A stretch of 64,000 bases of DNA, taken from NCBI GenBank assembly GCA_033558025.1, contig JAUCEF010000014.1:1612001-1676000 (forward strand), given 5' to 3'. The notes below the pieces were generated by a model that made no database searches, was not told the origin of the DNA, and worked only from the letters and a program-made list of their open reading frames with translations. Origin of the DNA: Phytophthora sp. 'mugwort'. Taxonomy: Eukaryota > Oomycota > Peronosporomycetes > Peronosporales > Peronosporaceae. Positions 31,869-42,719 of the stretch are shown here, piece after piece (positions within the stretch are counted from its first letter, which is position 1; the number at the start of each line of letters is the position of its first letter). The position numbers were made by a program, and so were the translations under genes.

Positions 31869-33893
31869 ATGTACCAGACACAGGATGGTGCCGGGAGTAG
31901 CTACACGTCGACAATCTACGGGTTCATCCGCGACCAGAAGTACGAAGAAGCCGTGCGGATCCTCCAGATTGAGCTCGAGAACCACCCGCATAGTCGAGCG
32001 GCTCTCTCGCTTCTAGGCTACTGCTATTACCACATGCAGCTCTTCCACCAGGCCGTCGGGATGTACGAACAACTGTGTGCAAGCTACCCAGAGGTAGATG
32101 AGTATCAGCTCTATCTAGCACAGTCGCTGTACAAGTCGGGGCAATATGATGCAGCTTCAAGACGAGCTAGCCAGCTTGAAAGCGAGCAGTTCGCACAACG
32201 CGTGCACTTGCTGAGAGCGGCCTCGTACTACGAGCAGAACGACATCAAGGCCACACGCTCAGTGCTCGAGGGGTGCCTCCCCGACGATCCGACGACCATT
32301 GTTTTCGACGGAGCTATTGAGTACAAGGAAGGCCGCTACGAGGCTGCGCGTGCAAAGTTTGCCGACGCGCTTAATATCCTGGGCTACCAGCCCGATCTGT
32401 CGTATAACATCGCGCTCTGCTTCTTCAAACTGAAACAGTATGGCAATGCCATGAGGCAGATCGCCGAGATCATTGAGAAAGGGGTGCGCGATCACCCCGA
32501 ACTGAGCGTGGGCAGCAAGAGCGAGCAGAATACTGACGTCAAGTCCGTACGCAACTCAACTGTGCTACGTGAGACTGCTCTCGTTGAAGCCTTCAACTTG
32601 AAAGCAGCGATTGAGTACGAGATGAAGAACTACAAGGGCGCTCGAGACGCGCTATTGGATATGCCGCCTCGACAGGAAGAAGAGCTGGACCCGGTCTCGC
32701 TCCACAACTTCGGGCTCATGAACATGGACGTGGACCCGAACGGCGGCTTCAAGAAGCTCAACTTTTTGCTGCAAAACCCGCCGTTCCCCATCGAGACTTT
32801 CTCCAACCTCTTGATTTTGTATACGAAGCACGGGTTCCACGACCTCATGGCCGATGTGCTGGCAGAGAATGCGCATCTGACGTTCCAGTTGCTGTCCAAA
32901 GACTTTTACGACTTCATGGACGCTACTGTGACGCTGCAGACGTCGCCCGAGGACGCTTACCGTAAGTACGATGAGCTGGCAACGAAACACGTGGAAGGGC
33001 TGCGCAAACTGACCAAGAAGATCCAAGACGCGCGGCTCGCACAGTCCAACGACGACATCAAGACATCGCTGAAGGCATATGACGACGCGCTGGAGGACTT
33101 TATGCCTGTGTTGATGGCCCAAGCGAACATATACTGGGAGCGTGGCAACTACACTCAAGTGGAGAAAATCTTCCGACAGACGGCCGAGTTCTGCTCCGAG
33201 CACGAAGCCTGGAAGCTCAATGTCGCACACGTCTTTTTCCTGCAAGGAAACAAGTACGAACAGGCAATTCAGTACTATGAGCCGTTCGTAAAGAAACATC
33301 AGGATAACCTGCTCGACGTACAGGCCATTATTTTGGCCAATCTGTGCGTCTGTTACGTGATGAACACTGACAATGAAAAAGCCGAGGAGCTCTTGCGCTC
33401 CATCGAGCGAGAGGAAGAGGAGGAATCGAGTCGTGACCCGGAAAAGCGGCTTTTCCATCTCTGTATCGTCAACCTCGTGATCGGCACACTGTACTGCTCC
33501 AAGAACAACTATGACTTTGGCATTTGTCGAGTCATGAAGAGCATGGAGCCGTACCACCGCAAGCTCGGGCCGGATACCTGGTACTATGCCAAGCGCTGTT
33601 TCCTCGGCTTGGCACTCACGTTAGCGAAGCACATGACGACTATCCGCGACTCGACAATGGATGACATTCTCGAGTTCCTCGACTGCGCCGACCAGCATGG
33701 TAAGGATATTTTCACGACAACTGCAGCTGACCAACAGAACGCTGGCACGACGGATGCGATTCAGCACACTATCAGCTACGAGGTGAGTCACTACGCGTTA
33801 GAGCGTTTTCGTTCCTCTTCTCACGGTTGTTTATCTGATTGCTGTATACAGGCTCGTGTCTTGAAGCGGACGTTCCTCAAACTGCGCTCATAG
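31869..33893 (+). CDS. IFT70: Intraflagellar transport protein 70 (TTC30), IFT-B component
   Basis: A tetratricopeptide-repeat protein of the IFT-B complex, needed to build cilia, here the zoospore flagella. The frame opens with a GTG at 31845, so the ATG at 31869 (MYQTQDGAG) is the likely start. A GT-AG intron at 33783-33851 (69 bp, GTGAGT...ATACAG) is in frame without a stop. Splicing gives HTISYEARVLKRTFLKLRS at the end, which fits the family's conserved C terminus. The spliced protein is about 651 residues, the usual IFT70 length. The first TPRs (YTSTIYGFIRDQKYEEAVRI, SLLGYCYYHMQLFHQA) and the later YEQAIQYYEPFVKKHQDN are well kept. It converges on EB1, with about 300 bp between stops. 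Confidence 0.93.
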   Translation: MYQTQDGAGSSYTSTIYGFIRDQKYEEAVRILQIELENHPHSRAALSLLGYCYYHMQLFHQAVGMYEQLCASYPEVDEYQLYLAQSLYKSGQYDAASRRASQLESEQFAQRVHLLRAASYYEQNDIKATRSVLEGCLPDDPTTIVFDGAIEYKEGRYEAARAKFADALNILGYQPDLSYNIALCFFKLKQYGNAMRQIAEIIEKGVRDHPELSVGSKSEQNTDVKSVRNSTVLRETALVEAFNLKAAIEYEMKNYKGARDALLDMPPRQEEELDPVSLHNFGLMNMDVDPNGGFKKLNFLLQNPPFPIETFSNLLILYTKHGFHDLMADVLAENAHLTFQLLSKDFYDFMDATVTLQTSPEDAYRKYDELATKHVEGLRKLTKKIQDARLAQSNDDIKTSLKAYDDALEDFMPVLMAQANIYWERGNYTQVEKIFRQTAEFCSEHEAWKLNVAHVFFLQGNKYEQAIQYYEPFVKKHQDNLLDVQAIILANLCVCYVMNTDNEKAEELLRSIEREEEEESSRDPEKRLFHLCIVNLVIGTLYCSKNNYDFGICRVMKSMEPYHRKLGPDTWYYAKRCFLGLALTLAKHMTTIRDSTMDDILEFLDCADQHGKDIFTTTAADQQNAGTTDAIQHTISYEVSHYALERFRSSSHGCLSDCCIQARVLKRTFLKLRS

Positions 33894-34191
33894 AGCAGAA
33901 CGAAGACGAGCATGAACAGCATTTGCTACTGCTGCCGTTGATATCATTGTGGCCTACGGACAGAATACATTAGCTGGGAGGATTTTGAAGAACTTGGGCC
34001 TGATGTCGACGTTTTTACTTGCAGACAAGGCGGACTTTTGCTGCTTATTAATTCATCTTGATTCGAAGCATAGATAGCAAGTAGCTTATGCTCGCTATTG
34101 CCGTTTTTATCATACACACTTAGCATGCTCAGCTCCACTTTCTTTTGCCATCCTGTGATCGAATGCTCTTCAGCTCTTCAACTGATCGGTC

Positions 34192-35116
34192 TCAAAATGG
34201 TAACACCGTCTCCTCATCGTCGTCTTCTTCCGTCGCGAAGAGAACGTCGAGGACTGACAGTCCGAGCAGGTTGGTCTGCGCCGTCGTCGTCTTCGAAAGC
34301 TCGGCGTCGTGCACCAGCTCCGCAATCGCCTCCAGCTTGTTAAAATAGAAGTCGCGCTCTTGCTTAATGCGTTGGACCTGGATGCCACGAAGCAGCGGCC
34401 AAACAAACATCAGCACAGCATCCACACTATTACAACACCAGCTGAGAACGTACATTCTCCTGGAGCTCATGAATATGCCGCACGAGCGCTTCCTTCTCCT
34501 CTGTCAGACCTTCGCTCTTGATCTTCATATCCTCCATCTTCTCCAGCACGGTAGCGACCTCCGCCTCCTCTGTATCTCCAGCTGAACACAGTCGACGTCT
34601 CGAACGTCGGTGTAGCGAACTGTCTGCAGTAGCAGCTCTTGCTCTCTGCTTTCCGGGCGTATGGGCGCAGCTCGCGACGTTATACTGAGCACCACCTTTC
34701 CCCTTAGCACGCCGAGCACGGGCGTCGTACGGCTGCGACGGAGGCCCATGACGATCGTAGAGGGCCTTGAGCCACTGCAGGAACTCGAGGTTGTCCTGGT
34801 ATTTACCGCGGATGAGCCTGTCAACGGGGACCTGTTTGTCAATATTCAAGACCGCCAGGATCTGCTGCAGCAGCTTGTAGTTTCCTACGCATTCGTGCGG
34901 CTGCGAGGCTGCCCAGTCCACGCGGTTCATGGGCATCGTAGCCGGGAACAGCGCATCCAGCACCTGGCATGCCACGGCGCCTGAGCTCGCCTGCTCCACG
35001 CGCGTTAATTCCGTTGCGCATAGCGCATTGAGCCAGCTCAGCAGCTCCGTCCGCCCCACAAAGTACGCGCCGATCATACTGCTACGAGGCGATAGGAGAC
35101 TGAGCGAAGGCGGCAT
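34192..35116 (-). CDS. EB1: EB1-family microtubule plus-end tracking protein
   Basis: Two exons: 35116-34454 and 34377-34192, with a 76-bp GT-AG intron (34453-34378, GTACGT...ATCCAG); 282 residues. The N-terminal calponin-homology domain (about residues 14-125) binds growing microtubule ends: YFVGRTELLSWLNALCATEL, CQVLDALFP, and VPVDRLIRGKYQDNLEFLQW. A basic, Ala/Arg-rich linker follows. The coiled-coil EB homology domain spans the exon junction (about residue 190 onward, with ERDFYFNKLEAIAELVHD and LSVLDVLFATEEDDDEE). The protein ends ETVLPF and lacks the EEY/F tail that binds CAP-Gly proteins in animals. The ATG at 35116 is used, and a second in-frame ATG is at 35077. An initiator-like TCTCAGTTAGCAATTA lies at 35171-35156. 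It is divergent from the MPS1 gene. Confidence 0.92.
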
Positions 35117-35430
35117 CGTCCACCGCCGTCTTTCTCAGGTGCTTCATAATGTCTGTAATTGCTAACTGAGAAGTGCTCAAGTCAAACCATATTTTCGTCC
35201 AATCAATAACGTGAGCTCCAATTATTTGCCAATCGCCTCGTTCTATCCGCCATTGCTCGTTTTATTCGGAATTCCGCGCGCGCGGCACATTATTGCGCGT
35301 GACCATCACTCCAGTGCGCGCTCCCCCAGCGGCCACCATAGCGCTCGGCAGCGACGACGTGCCGGCCCGGGGAGGCCGCAAACGCCCACGCGACGCGCTC
35401 TCGCACCTGCCGACGCGGCGCAAGATTACG
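35117..35430. promoter_or_regulatory. Divergent promoter region between EB1 and MPS1
   Basis: About 314 bp separate the EB1 ATG and the first in-frame ATG of MPS1. A CCAATCA box is at 35199-35205. On the minus strand, 35171-35156 matches 12 of 16 positions of the oomycete Inr/FPR consensus, 40-55 nt before the EB1 start. On the plus strand GTTCTATCCGCCATTG at 35239-35254 loosely resembles the same element. Shared regulation of the two mitotic genes is inference. Confidence 0.45.
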
Positions 35431-38400
35431 ATGGAGGTTTCCGAAGACAAGGAGAACCAGCCGCCCGTCCCGTCGAATCGTTTCCCGCCCGAGTCTGTGC
35501 TCGAGTCGCTCATGGAGCAGCTTCCCTTACCCACGGTGCGCTACGCAGATACACAGGGCCAGCTGACGCAGATACTGCATTTTGGGGAGTCGGCGCGCTC
35601 CATCTTCATGCTGGAGAAGCCGTCGGAGAAGCGGCTGAGGCTCGTGGTCGCCTTGAAAGACGCTCCGCGGTCGGTGGCCAAGTGGCTCGAGCTGCTTCGC
35701 TGCCCGTTGGCGGGAAACCCGGGCAAGTACAATAAGCTGCGGCTTCTTCGGCGCGCACTCACCTGTGTGGACTCTGAGGCGGCGCGCGAGTCCGCGGGGT
35801 ACACGGAGATATGCATCATGCTGGCCAAGCTGAGCGAGTACGTGAACTGAAGTGCAGTTTTGCTTGAGTTGAAAAAGGCTGACGGCGTGTTTTGTGTTTA
35901 GTAGCGAGACGGGCGTGAGGCAGAACTTTCTGGAGATGAAGAAGCGACGAGTGGGCGAGAAGCAGCCGCTGCGATACGAGGAGGAAGCGGCCTTCGAGTA
36001 CGCGGCGGGGAACAAAGAGGCGGCAGAGGAGGTTCTGGAGCGAGGAGTGGACAATGATGCGCTGACGCCGACGCAGAAGGACGAGCTGATGAAGAAGGTG
36101 CTTGCAGGCAGAGCAGGCTGGGTTTCGGCCTTCTCGGGTTCACCACAAGAACAGAAGGTGCAGGCACTAAGGATCAAGATGCAGGCATTGAGACGCACGC
36201 ATGGGAACAACCTGACTGAGGATGCACTGAGGACACAGAACGACGGTAGATTCGTGACTACCCCGCGTGGCTTTGGTAGCCGCGCGACGACGCCACTTCA
36301 CATTCCAGCAGATACAACACCGATCAGTCAAAACCCAGGACGTAAGACTCCTGTGTCCGGTTTGTTTCAGACGGCGACGACGCCATCTGATGCGACGCCA
36401 ATCAGCCATGCTCGAAACAGAACAGGCTTCTCGACGGTGTCCAAAGCGCTGCGCAACGCGAACAAGTCGCCGTTGCTGACAACGCCCTCGCTGCCCACGC
36501 GGGCAAGTCTCAAGTCACAGTCTACATCCAGAAAGACCCATCACCCGCCGTTACGCTTTCAGCTTGGTATGTAGGATTCTGCTTGTCGTTATTGGCGTTT
36601 TTTGCCGACCTAATCAGAGCATTTGTACTTCTGATATAACTATAGGTGGACCACCGCTTCGAGTGATTGCTTCCAATGGGAACCAGAGTGACGATGAGGA
36701 TGAGGATGATGCGATGATGGGGAGCCAAGCGACTCCGATCGTACCCAGCAAGCCAATGACCCCGGTAAAGGTATGGAATATAATGAGTGAGTTGTTTCTT
36801 GAGCTACAGCTAAAGGGTATCATTTGTGCTCAGGCAACTGCGAAGTGCACAAGTAAATCTCCACAAATCAAGTCAGAAACGAAGAAGAAAGCAAAGATCG
36901 ATGTGGGCGATATTACCCATATCTTGAAGTGGGACCCAGATAAAGAAAAGAAGAAGAAAATGATGCAGAAAAATACTCAAGACATTTTTACCGGTAACCA
37001 GGACGCGAAGAAAATTCCATCGATAAAGCCTGCAGGAATTGGTGTGACGTTCAATACTGCAGTAGAAGAAATACCACCAGAGAAGGAAATTAAGACGGTG
37101 ACTGAGCCACAATCAACAAAGAGCGCAAGGACGGATCTTCCGCCGGAGAACAGAGAAGTATCGCCACTACCGATGGACACGTCCATGACCAGCAACAAGT
37201 CCTCCGCCCCCGAAGACAACCGTTCCCCACGCGTTCATAGGCCATTTCCATGGGAAATCAAGGCAGGTACAGGGCGGTTAGAGCCGCAAGTGCAGCCGAG
37301 CAGTAGCACATCACGCGCAATTGATCACTATCGTTCTCCGAAGCGCCAACAGCTTGACCCAAGTGTAGCTGCAGCGACCAGCTATGCCGACCTGAGTTCG
37401 CCAGTCTCTGTATCTTCGGCATCATCTCCACCGGTGGCTTCAATGAGCAGCGTCTCATCACAAGATGCACTGGAATCGTTGACTAGCAGAGTTGTGGTAC
37501 GGGTTTCACTGGGTTTTGCTCATATGATACATAATCAGACTAACCCGACCCGTTCGTCTGAAATATGCAGGTAAATGGACAGAGGTATATTAAGCTGGAG
37601 CAGATTGGAAGTGGTGGGAGCAGCAAAGTATACCGGATGCTAGGGCCAGATTTAAAGATATACGCGCTCAAGAAAATCAAGCTGAAAAAGCTGGATGCAC
37701 CAAGCATTGCCCAGTATACAAATGAGATCAACCTGCTGAAAAGGTTGCAAGGGAACCCCCACATCATCAAGCTTATAGCTGCTGAGCAGGATCTCCAGCA
37801 GCGACAGATCAATGTGGTATGCCCTTGCATGCTCGTAGGTGTATTATGCGACATCGTATTTATCTGCTGTGTTTGCGTGTGCTAGATAATGGAGCACGGC
37901 GAAATCGACCTTAGCGAGCGACTTCGCGACTTGAAGGGCGACATGGATGAAAATATGCTGCGAGTGATTTGGACGCAAATGCTTAAAGCTGTGAACACCA
38001 TTCACCAAAAGCGAATTATTCATGGTACGAACGAAGTAGTAGCCATGCTTATGATGACTGGCTCCGAAATTTTCCATGCTTACATCTCTGTTTCTGCGTG
38101 ATCGGTTCTAGGTGATTTGAAACCGGCAAATTTTCTATTCGTGAACGGTGCACTCAAACTGATCGACTTCGGAATTGCAAAGACAATCTCGAACGACACG
38201 ACAAATATCGAGCGCGACAGCCAGATTGGTACGGTTAATTTCATGTCCCCGGAGGCAATTCAGGGCAACACAGCACCTAATGGCGAGCGCAATCCTCAAG
38301 GGAAAATGAAGGTAGGGCTGAATATGTATTGTGGGATACACCGAAATGAAGGCTTAGACTCATGTTCTCATATGATGTTGTTTGATGGCTACCGGCAGGT

Positions 38401-38884
38401 TGGGCGCGCGAGTGATATTTGGTCGCTAGGATGCATTCTCTATCAGATTGTGTATTCCAAGCCGCCGTTCGGGGACGTCCAAAGCATCATCGAGAAGTTT
38501 CGTTGCATTATCGATCCGGAAGTGCCAATTCCATTTCCGCCGCTGCAGAACAAGGACCTGGAAGATGTGATTCGTTCCTGCTTACAGCGAGATCACCGAC
38601 TCCGACCGCCAATTGATGGTGACGATGGTCTATTACATCATCCATTCCTGCGTAGTGGTGGTCATTCAAACACCGTCCTATCGTCTTCCGCCACTGTGAC
38701 CATGACCAACGCACCACAGGTTCTTTCACAGCTTGGCAAATTGCTGCGCGCTCAGGGAGTAGCAACCAGTCGCGTGAACATGTTCATGGCCATTGGACAA
38801 GATGGCTTACGGAGTGCGAGTGGCGAGGTTTCTCAGCCCCCTCGCTACCTCTACAACACGCAAGAGCGGCGGACAAATATTTAA
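35431..38884 (+). CDS. MPS1: MPS1/TTK-type dual-specificity spindle-checkpoint kinase
   Basis: Eight exons: 35431-35837, 35902-36566, 36646-36770, 36834-37496, 37571-37816, 37886-38024, 38112-38311 and 38399-38884. All introns are GT-AG (63-87 bp), and the spliced protein is about 976 residues. MPS1 phosphorylates kinetochore proteins to arm the spindle checkpoint. The N-terminal part (about residues 60-210) is helical and TPR-like, as in TTK and BUB1. A long low-complexity Ser/Thr/Pro-rich middle follows. The kinase domain begins at about 626: Gly-loop GSGGSSKV (633-640), ATP-binding Lys654 (YALKK), catalytic loop HGDLKPAN (748-755, in place of HRD, as MPS1 has HSD), DFG 767-769 and SPE 794-796. 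The loop DSQIGTVNFMSPEAI is diagnostic. The frame is open upstream to 35215 without an ATG, so 35431 is chosen. The third (63 bp) and seventh (87 bp) introns are stop-free. Confidence 0.92.
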
Positions 38885-40174
38885 TTTTCGTGCTTATACC
38901 TGTAGTGTTCCAAGAACTGGCTGTTGGATGGATGTTCGTGAGTAGCCTGAGCGTCGATTTGTGCGAGGCTGGAACTAGTAGCAGTGGTATAATGACCTAC
39001 CTGAGATTACAAGGGTATGGGGCTCGCGAACCTGTGATTGTACAATAGCTGCATGCTGGGGATTGTTTCAACAGCAATTATCTCGAAATACAGCTGGCGA
39101 ACGAGCTTGTGCAAGCCGGCGACGACCGCCTGTCGAGGACTGACTGGTTAAATACATCGTTAACAAGAACGGTTGGAGCGCTATCACAGCATTCATCCCG
39201 AAAACTGTCGACGCTAGCCACGGCTGGATAAATAGTAGTTTGGACAGCGAAGACAATGGAGAAATCTCGATACGCAAGCTTGGAGAGTTGTGCATTGCTG
39301 TCACGGGCGTCGTGGTCGTACACCAACGTTGACACGCAAACTTGACTACAGCTAATTATCGGACCCCAGCCAATTTGGCAGCATCTGTGCAAGTAAGCCA
39401 TCTTGCAGAAGCCGGATGGCATCCATATCGTATCCGCTCACATCTTTAAGATTTAAGGTCAAAAACAAATAGGGACACGGGCAGAGATGAGGTCAGTGCG
39501 AACTGCCGTTAAGTAATCCTGGTGGCGATGACATTCGTGTAACTCGCACTTCCGGATGAGACTTGGCATGATTCACTATTCGTTGTGTACTTGCTGGATG
39601 TCGTTGGAATTCTTGGCAAATAGGGGGTGGAAAGGAGTTGATTTGTGCGTTCATACATGAGATAGCGGCAAACAACAAAATACTTATCAGCCAAGGTACA
39701 AATCACGATTTAGATACACTATACGAAAGAGGGTTGTCTTAACTTTCGTTTGAGCCCATCCACAGTAATTATGTGCGGAGGAAGCCGAGCACAAATTCCG
39801 TAAAAATATACTTGCTCATTTTTGGCTTGAGAGCTCAAAAATATTTTATACTACGTAGATGTTTTAGAGGTATTGTACTTTCTTCTCAAAACTCAACGAA
39901 TCAATCACGCAGCAAATCGCGAAATCACTATGACACACCGCTAACTACGACTAAATTCATTGCGAGCGCATAGACTGGGCATGATCAATGGACTGAAAGA
40001 TTGTATTGGAGCGATTCGCTCAATCGGTCAATATTGCCAAATATAGGCGCGCTCATGGTCTCAGAATTCTCTAAAACGAACTGCCCATGTCGAAAGTATA
40101 TTTTACCAGGTCACTTCAAATCTCAGGGGGTATATTTTTTTAATATTGCCCAAAAATTTAAATACCGAACTATG
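38885..40174. other. Intergenic stretch without a supported gene
   Basis: Probably the MPS1 3' UTR followed by AT-rich repeat debris. A short minus-strand frame near 39440-39340 (DMDAIRLLQDGLLAQMLPNW) looks protein-like, but stops follow at once. No family is recognised. Confidence 0.35.
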
Positions 40175-40490
40175 GATTAGCCGGTGGACATTGATAAAAA
40201 ATGTTGGACTTCTTTCGTAGACTAGGTCTCATCGTTTCCAGCCTTGCGCTTCTAGATGTTTGCAGTACCCATCTTGCTTGCAACTGCTCTCTTATTTACG
40301 ATGCCTCTCCTTCTTCTAATTCGAAGATTCCGCGTTTAAGAATTTGTAAGCCACCCATCCCACGTTTATCCTGGTTCTCCTTCGCAACCACCACCATAGC
40401 AGCACGGTGCGCTAAGCGTGCTTGCTTTGGCGTCTTCGTGGTAGCCTCTTCTTTCGCACGCCTCAAGTTTCTTGTAAAGTTCCGTTAACA
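40175..40490 (-). pseudogene. Remnant of an unnamed, repeat-like charged protein
   Basis: A minus-strand frame lacking a start codon reads NFTRNLRRAKEEATTKTPKQ, then ARLAHRAAMVVVAKENQDKR, GMGGLQILKRGIFELEEGE and a stop. It continues in frame with REQLQARWVLQTSRSARLE and ends near 40175. The single stop and a coherent, charged, helical composition suggest a decayed protein-coding repeat. I know no family name. Confidence 0.4.
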
Positions 40491-40856
40491 CCGGTTTATA
40501 CGCCTTAAAAAGATCATTGCTTCGCGGCACGTACACGACGATAGCGTTTGATGAAGCTGCATTGTGTTCTAGCTGCTGCTAGTGATTGTTCCCCAGATGA
40601 TGTGCATCTGATGGAGTTTAGCTCTGGAATCTCAGTTCCGACATCTCAGATGTGAGATCCCAACCCTGCCTCCAAAGAGAACTGTGCAAGCTCTATTGTA
40701 GCCAAGGAACGTAGTCGAGCAGGAGACGCTGACGGGCTAGTGAACGCAGGGTAGCAATTGCTTTTAGCAATCTATCTCTCACTTTGCAATATACTTCGTA
40801 CGAGTCGGCTACGCCCGCAAACCCCGGGGCGCAGATCAAAGCTAGCTTTAGTACTG

Positions 40857-41032
40857 TGCACTAATTGCCGAGAACACTTGCTGTGAAAGCAACCTACTGT
40901 GCAAGTCATCGCTCGCGAAGCCCGACACCTGCAATCGACTGTGCAAGCCGACGTCGGCTCGAAGACCGACACCCCTAACCAACTATGCAAGTCGGCGTCG
41001 GAGTGAGGACCGATATCCTTGATCGACTGTGC
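40857..41032 (+). repeat. Minisatellite, four to five units of about 44 bp
   Basis: Adjacent units begin GTACTGTGCA (40851), CTACTGTGCAAG (40894), CGACTGTGCAAG (40936), CAACTATGCAAG (40980) and CGACTGTGCAAA (41024). Spacings are 43, 42, 44 and 44 bp. The two best units share ACCGA.A.CCnT and a CGACGTCGG / CGGCGTCGG core. The array lies directly upstream of the Gypsy gag ATG, where an LTR or leader would lie. Confidence 0.75.
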
Positions 41033-41063
41033 AAATCGACACTACAATCGCCCCACGAGCGTT

Positions 41064-42129
41064 ATGGTGGGATTTACCATCGGCGAACAAGAGACGGCTC
41101 CGGCACGCCAACTCGACGAGACGACGGAAGAAACGCCCGGGGACGGAGACACGGCATCTCCGCAAACGGCACCAATGGTGGCATCGAGCACGACTGACTC
41201 GTCGTCTGGCCAAGGAGATCGCCGTCGTCGCTCTGGGTCCAGCAGCGACGACGCTGGCGGGCCATTCGCTATGGGTCGCCGGGAGTACGGTGGGGACGAA
41301 CATGTGGAAAGGGAGGACGTGAGTGACAAGGCGACGAATGACGACAAGAACAAGCTATCGGAGCCTCCGCGGAGCAAGCGCGTTCAGACCATGCCTACAT
41401 CCCGACACCGCCTACCTTTCGAGACAACGTCGCAGGAGAAGCAATTCGGGAAGAAGTACGAGCTTACTGCCGACAACTCACGGCCATCGAAACGGCTTTT
41501 TCGGGCCATTCCGGATACCGATTGGTGCTTGTGTGGAGGGCGAGCGCCGCCGCCTGATTGCCATGTTTGATATCTGCAAATTACTCGACCACATTACAGC
41601 GGTTGATTGGATTGATTACTTCTGGGAAGGGCAAATCACGCGGGAGCTGAGCTTCGACGAGGTTAAAACGTTGGTGATGAACAGGCTCCGCATGGATGTC
41701 GCCTGGCAGACGCAGACCCCCAGTTTGAAACTGGCCCACGAAACGTACCAAATTCTCGAACATGATAACATGGAGTGGATGGTGGAGGGCGAACCTAAAA
41801 AGGTTGTTAACTACCTGATCGACGTCTTAGCCCCGAGCCATTCAAGCGGACGATGAAGAACGGGAGATGTCGCGTGCGTCGAGCAAGCCGCTGCTCAAAA
41901 GCGTCACAGCTTTCATCGCCTGGCTGCGGACGAGATGCAAGGAATATCTGCGGTGGAGCCCCCAGCGGACAAACATTCACAGCCCAATGGGGACCAGCGA
42001 CACAGTGGCAAGAAGTCGGAGACGAACTTGCATGCGTACAAGCAGATTTAAGAACGAGGCGGACAGGCTACGGGACGCAAGCGCTCCTGTCTAAAGTGCG
42101 GCAGTGAAGCCCACCGTGTTAAAGACTGC
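41064..42129 (+). pseudogene. Gypsy gag remnant with CCHC zinc knuckle
   Basis: The capsid-like frame starts at the ATG at 41064 (MVGFTIGEQETAPARQLDE), is Ser/Asp-rich and runs to 41570. A frameshift leads to the helical gag core (about 41540-41856, with DICKLLDHITAVDWIDYFWE and MNRLRMDVAWQT). Another leads to 41867-42094. The nucleocapsid zinc knuckle CLKCGSEAHRVKDC (C-x2-C-x4-H-x4-C) is at 42088-42129. Gag packages the element RNA. The knuckle is intact, but at least two frame changes break the protein. Confidence 0.75.
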
Positions 42130-42204
42130 TCGCAAGCTGCTCCTGGTGCAAAAAAATCTCTTTTAGAGATTCCACCTCACCAGGAGCAGCTTGCGAGCAG
42201 TCTT
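42122..42204. repeat. 27-bp-arm palindrome at the end of the Gypsy zinc knuckle
   Basis: The arm at 42122-42148 (AAGACTGCTCGCAAGCTGCT...) is the exact reverse complement of 42178-42204. The 29-nt loop itself holds AATCTCT/AGAGATT. The left arm encodes the last knuckle residues. The right arm is read in the same frame as PHQEQLASSL. Confidence 0.92.
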
Positions 42205-42504
42205 CGCGAGTCGTGTGAGAAGAGAGCTGGAAGACCAACCGGACAGCGTTCGACTCCTCCGTCTGCTCCCGGTTATCCAGTTAAAGCTCTTCAGCTTGCC
42301 GTAGTATCCCTCGAAGCAGGGAGTGTCTGTGTCGCTCGCGTCGAAAACGCAATCGATCGGGAACATGTGCTGCTTAACTCGGGTGCTAATGTCAACGTGG
42401 TGAGTCGTGGACTCGTCAAACGACTCCAGGAAGAAGGCATCACTGTCTGCATCGAAGCGTCAACACCCCAAAAGAAAAAAAAAGCTGTCTACATGCGATG
42501 GTAG
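42205..42504 (+). pseudogene. Gypsy aspartic protease remnant
   Basis: The frame after the palindrome reads VVSLEAGSVCVARVENAIDR and then LLNSGANVNVVSRGLVKRLQ. Retropepsins carry Asp-Ser/Thr-Gly at this place. Here the Asp codon is AAC (Asn) at 42376-42378, which would abolish catalysis. The frame ends soon after a run of A's (42473-42482). The protease normally cuts the Gag-Pol precursor. Confidence 0.7.
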
Positions 42505-42719
42505 CCTTTTTTAAGTGACACAGTTGGTGCGTCTGGACGTTATCCAGATCCGAAAGACTGCAGGGCCACTCCTTTTGTGCCGGACACCATCGTGGATTTT
42601 TGAGCAAGAAGAAGAGAAAATGTCCCTGGTGCTTTCTCGACCAATAATGGAGCGGCTGGGATGCTCGATAGATGCCTTTATGGAACGTGCGTGTGACACG
42701 CAGCAATAATGGGGCCTAG

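Noticed and set aside
32652..33557. 301-codon minus-strand open frame inside IFT70
   Set aside because: It is a shadow of the GC-rich IFT70 coding sequence. The sense strand is clearly the IFT70 protein.
35527..36210. 227-codon minus-strand frame over MPS1 exons 1-2
   Set aside because: Shadow frame; its translation crosses the MPS1 intron and has no family features.
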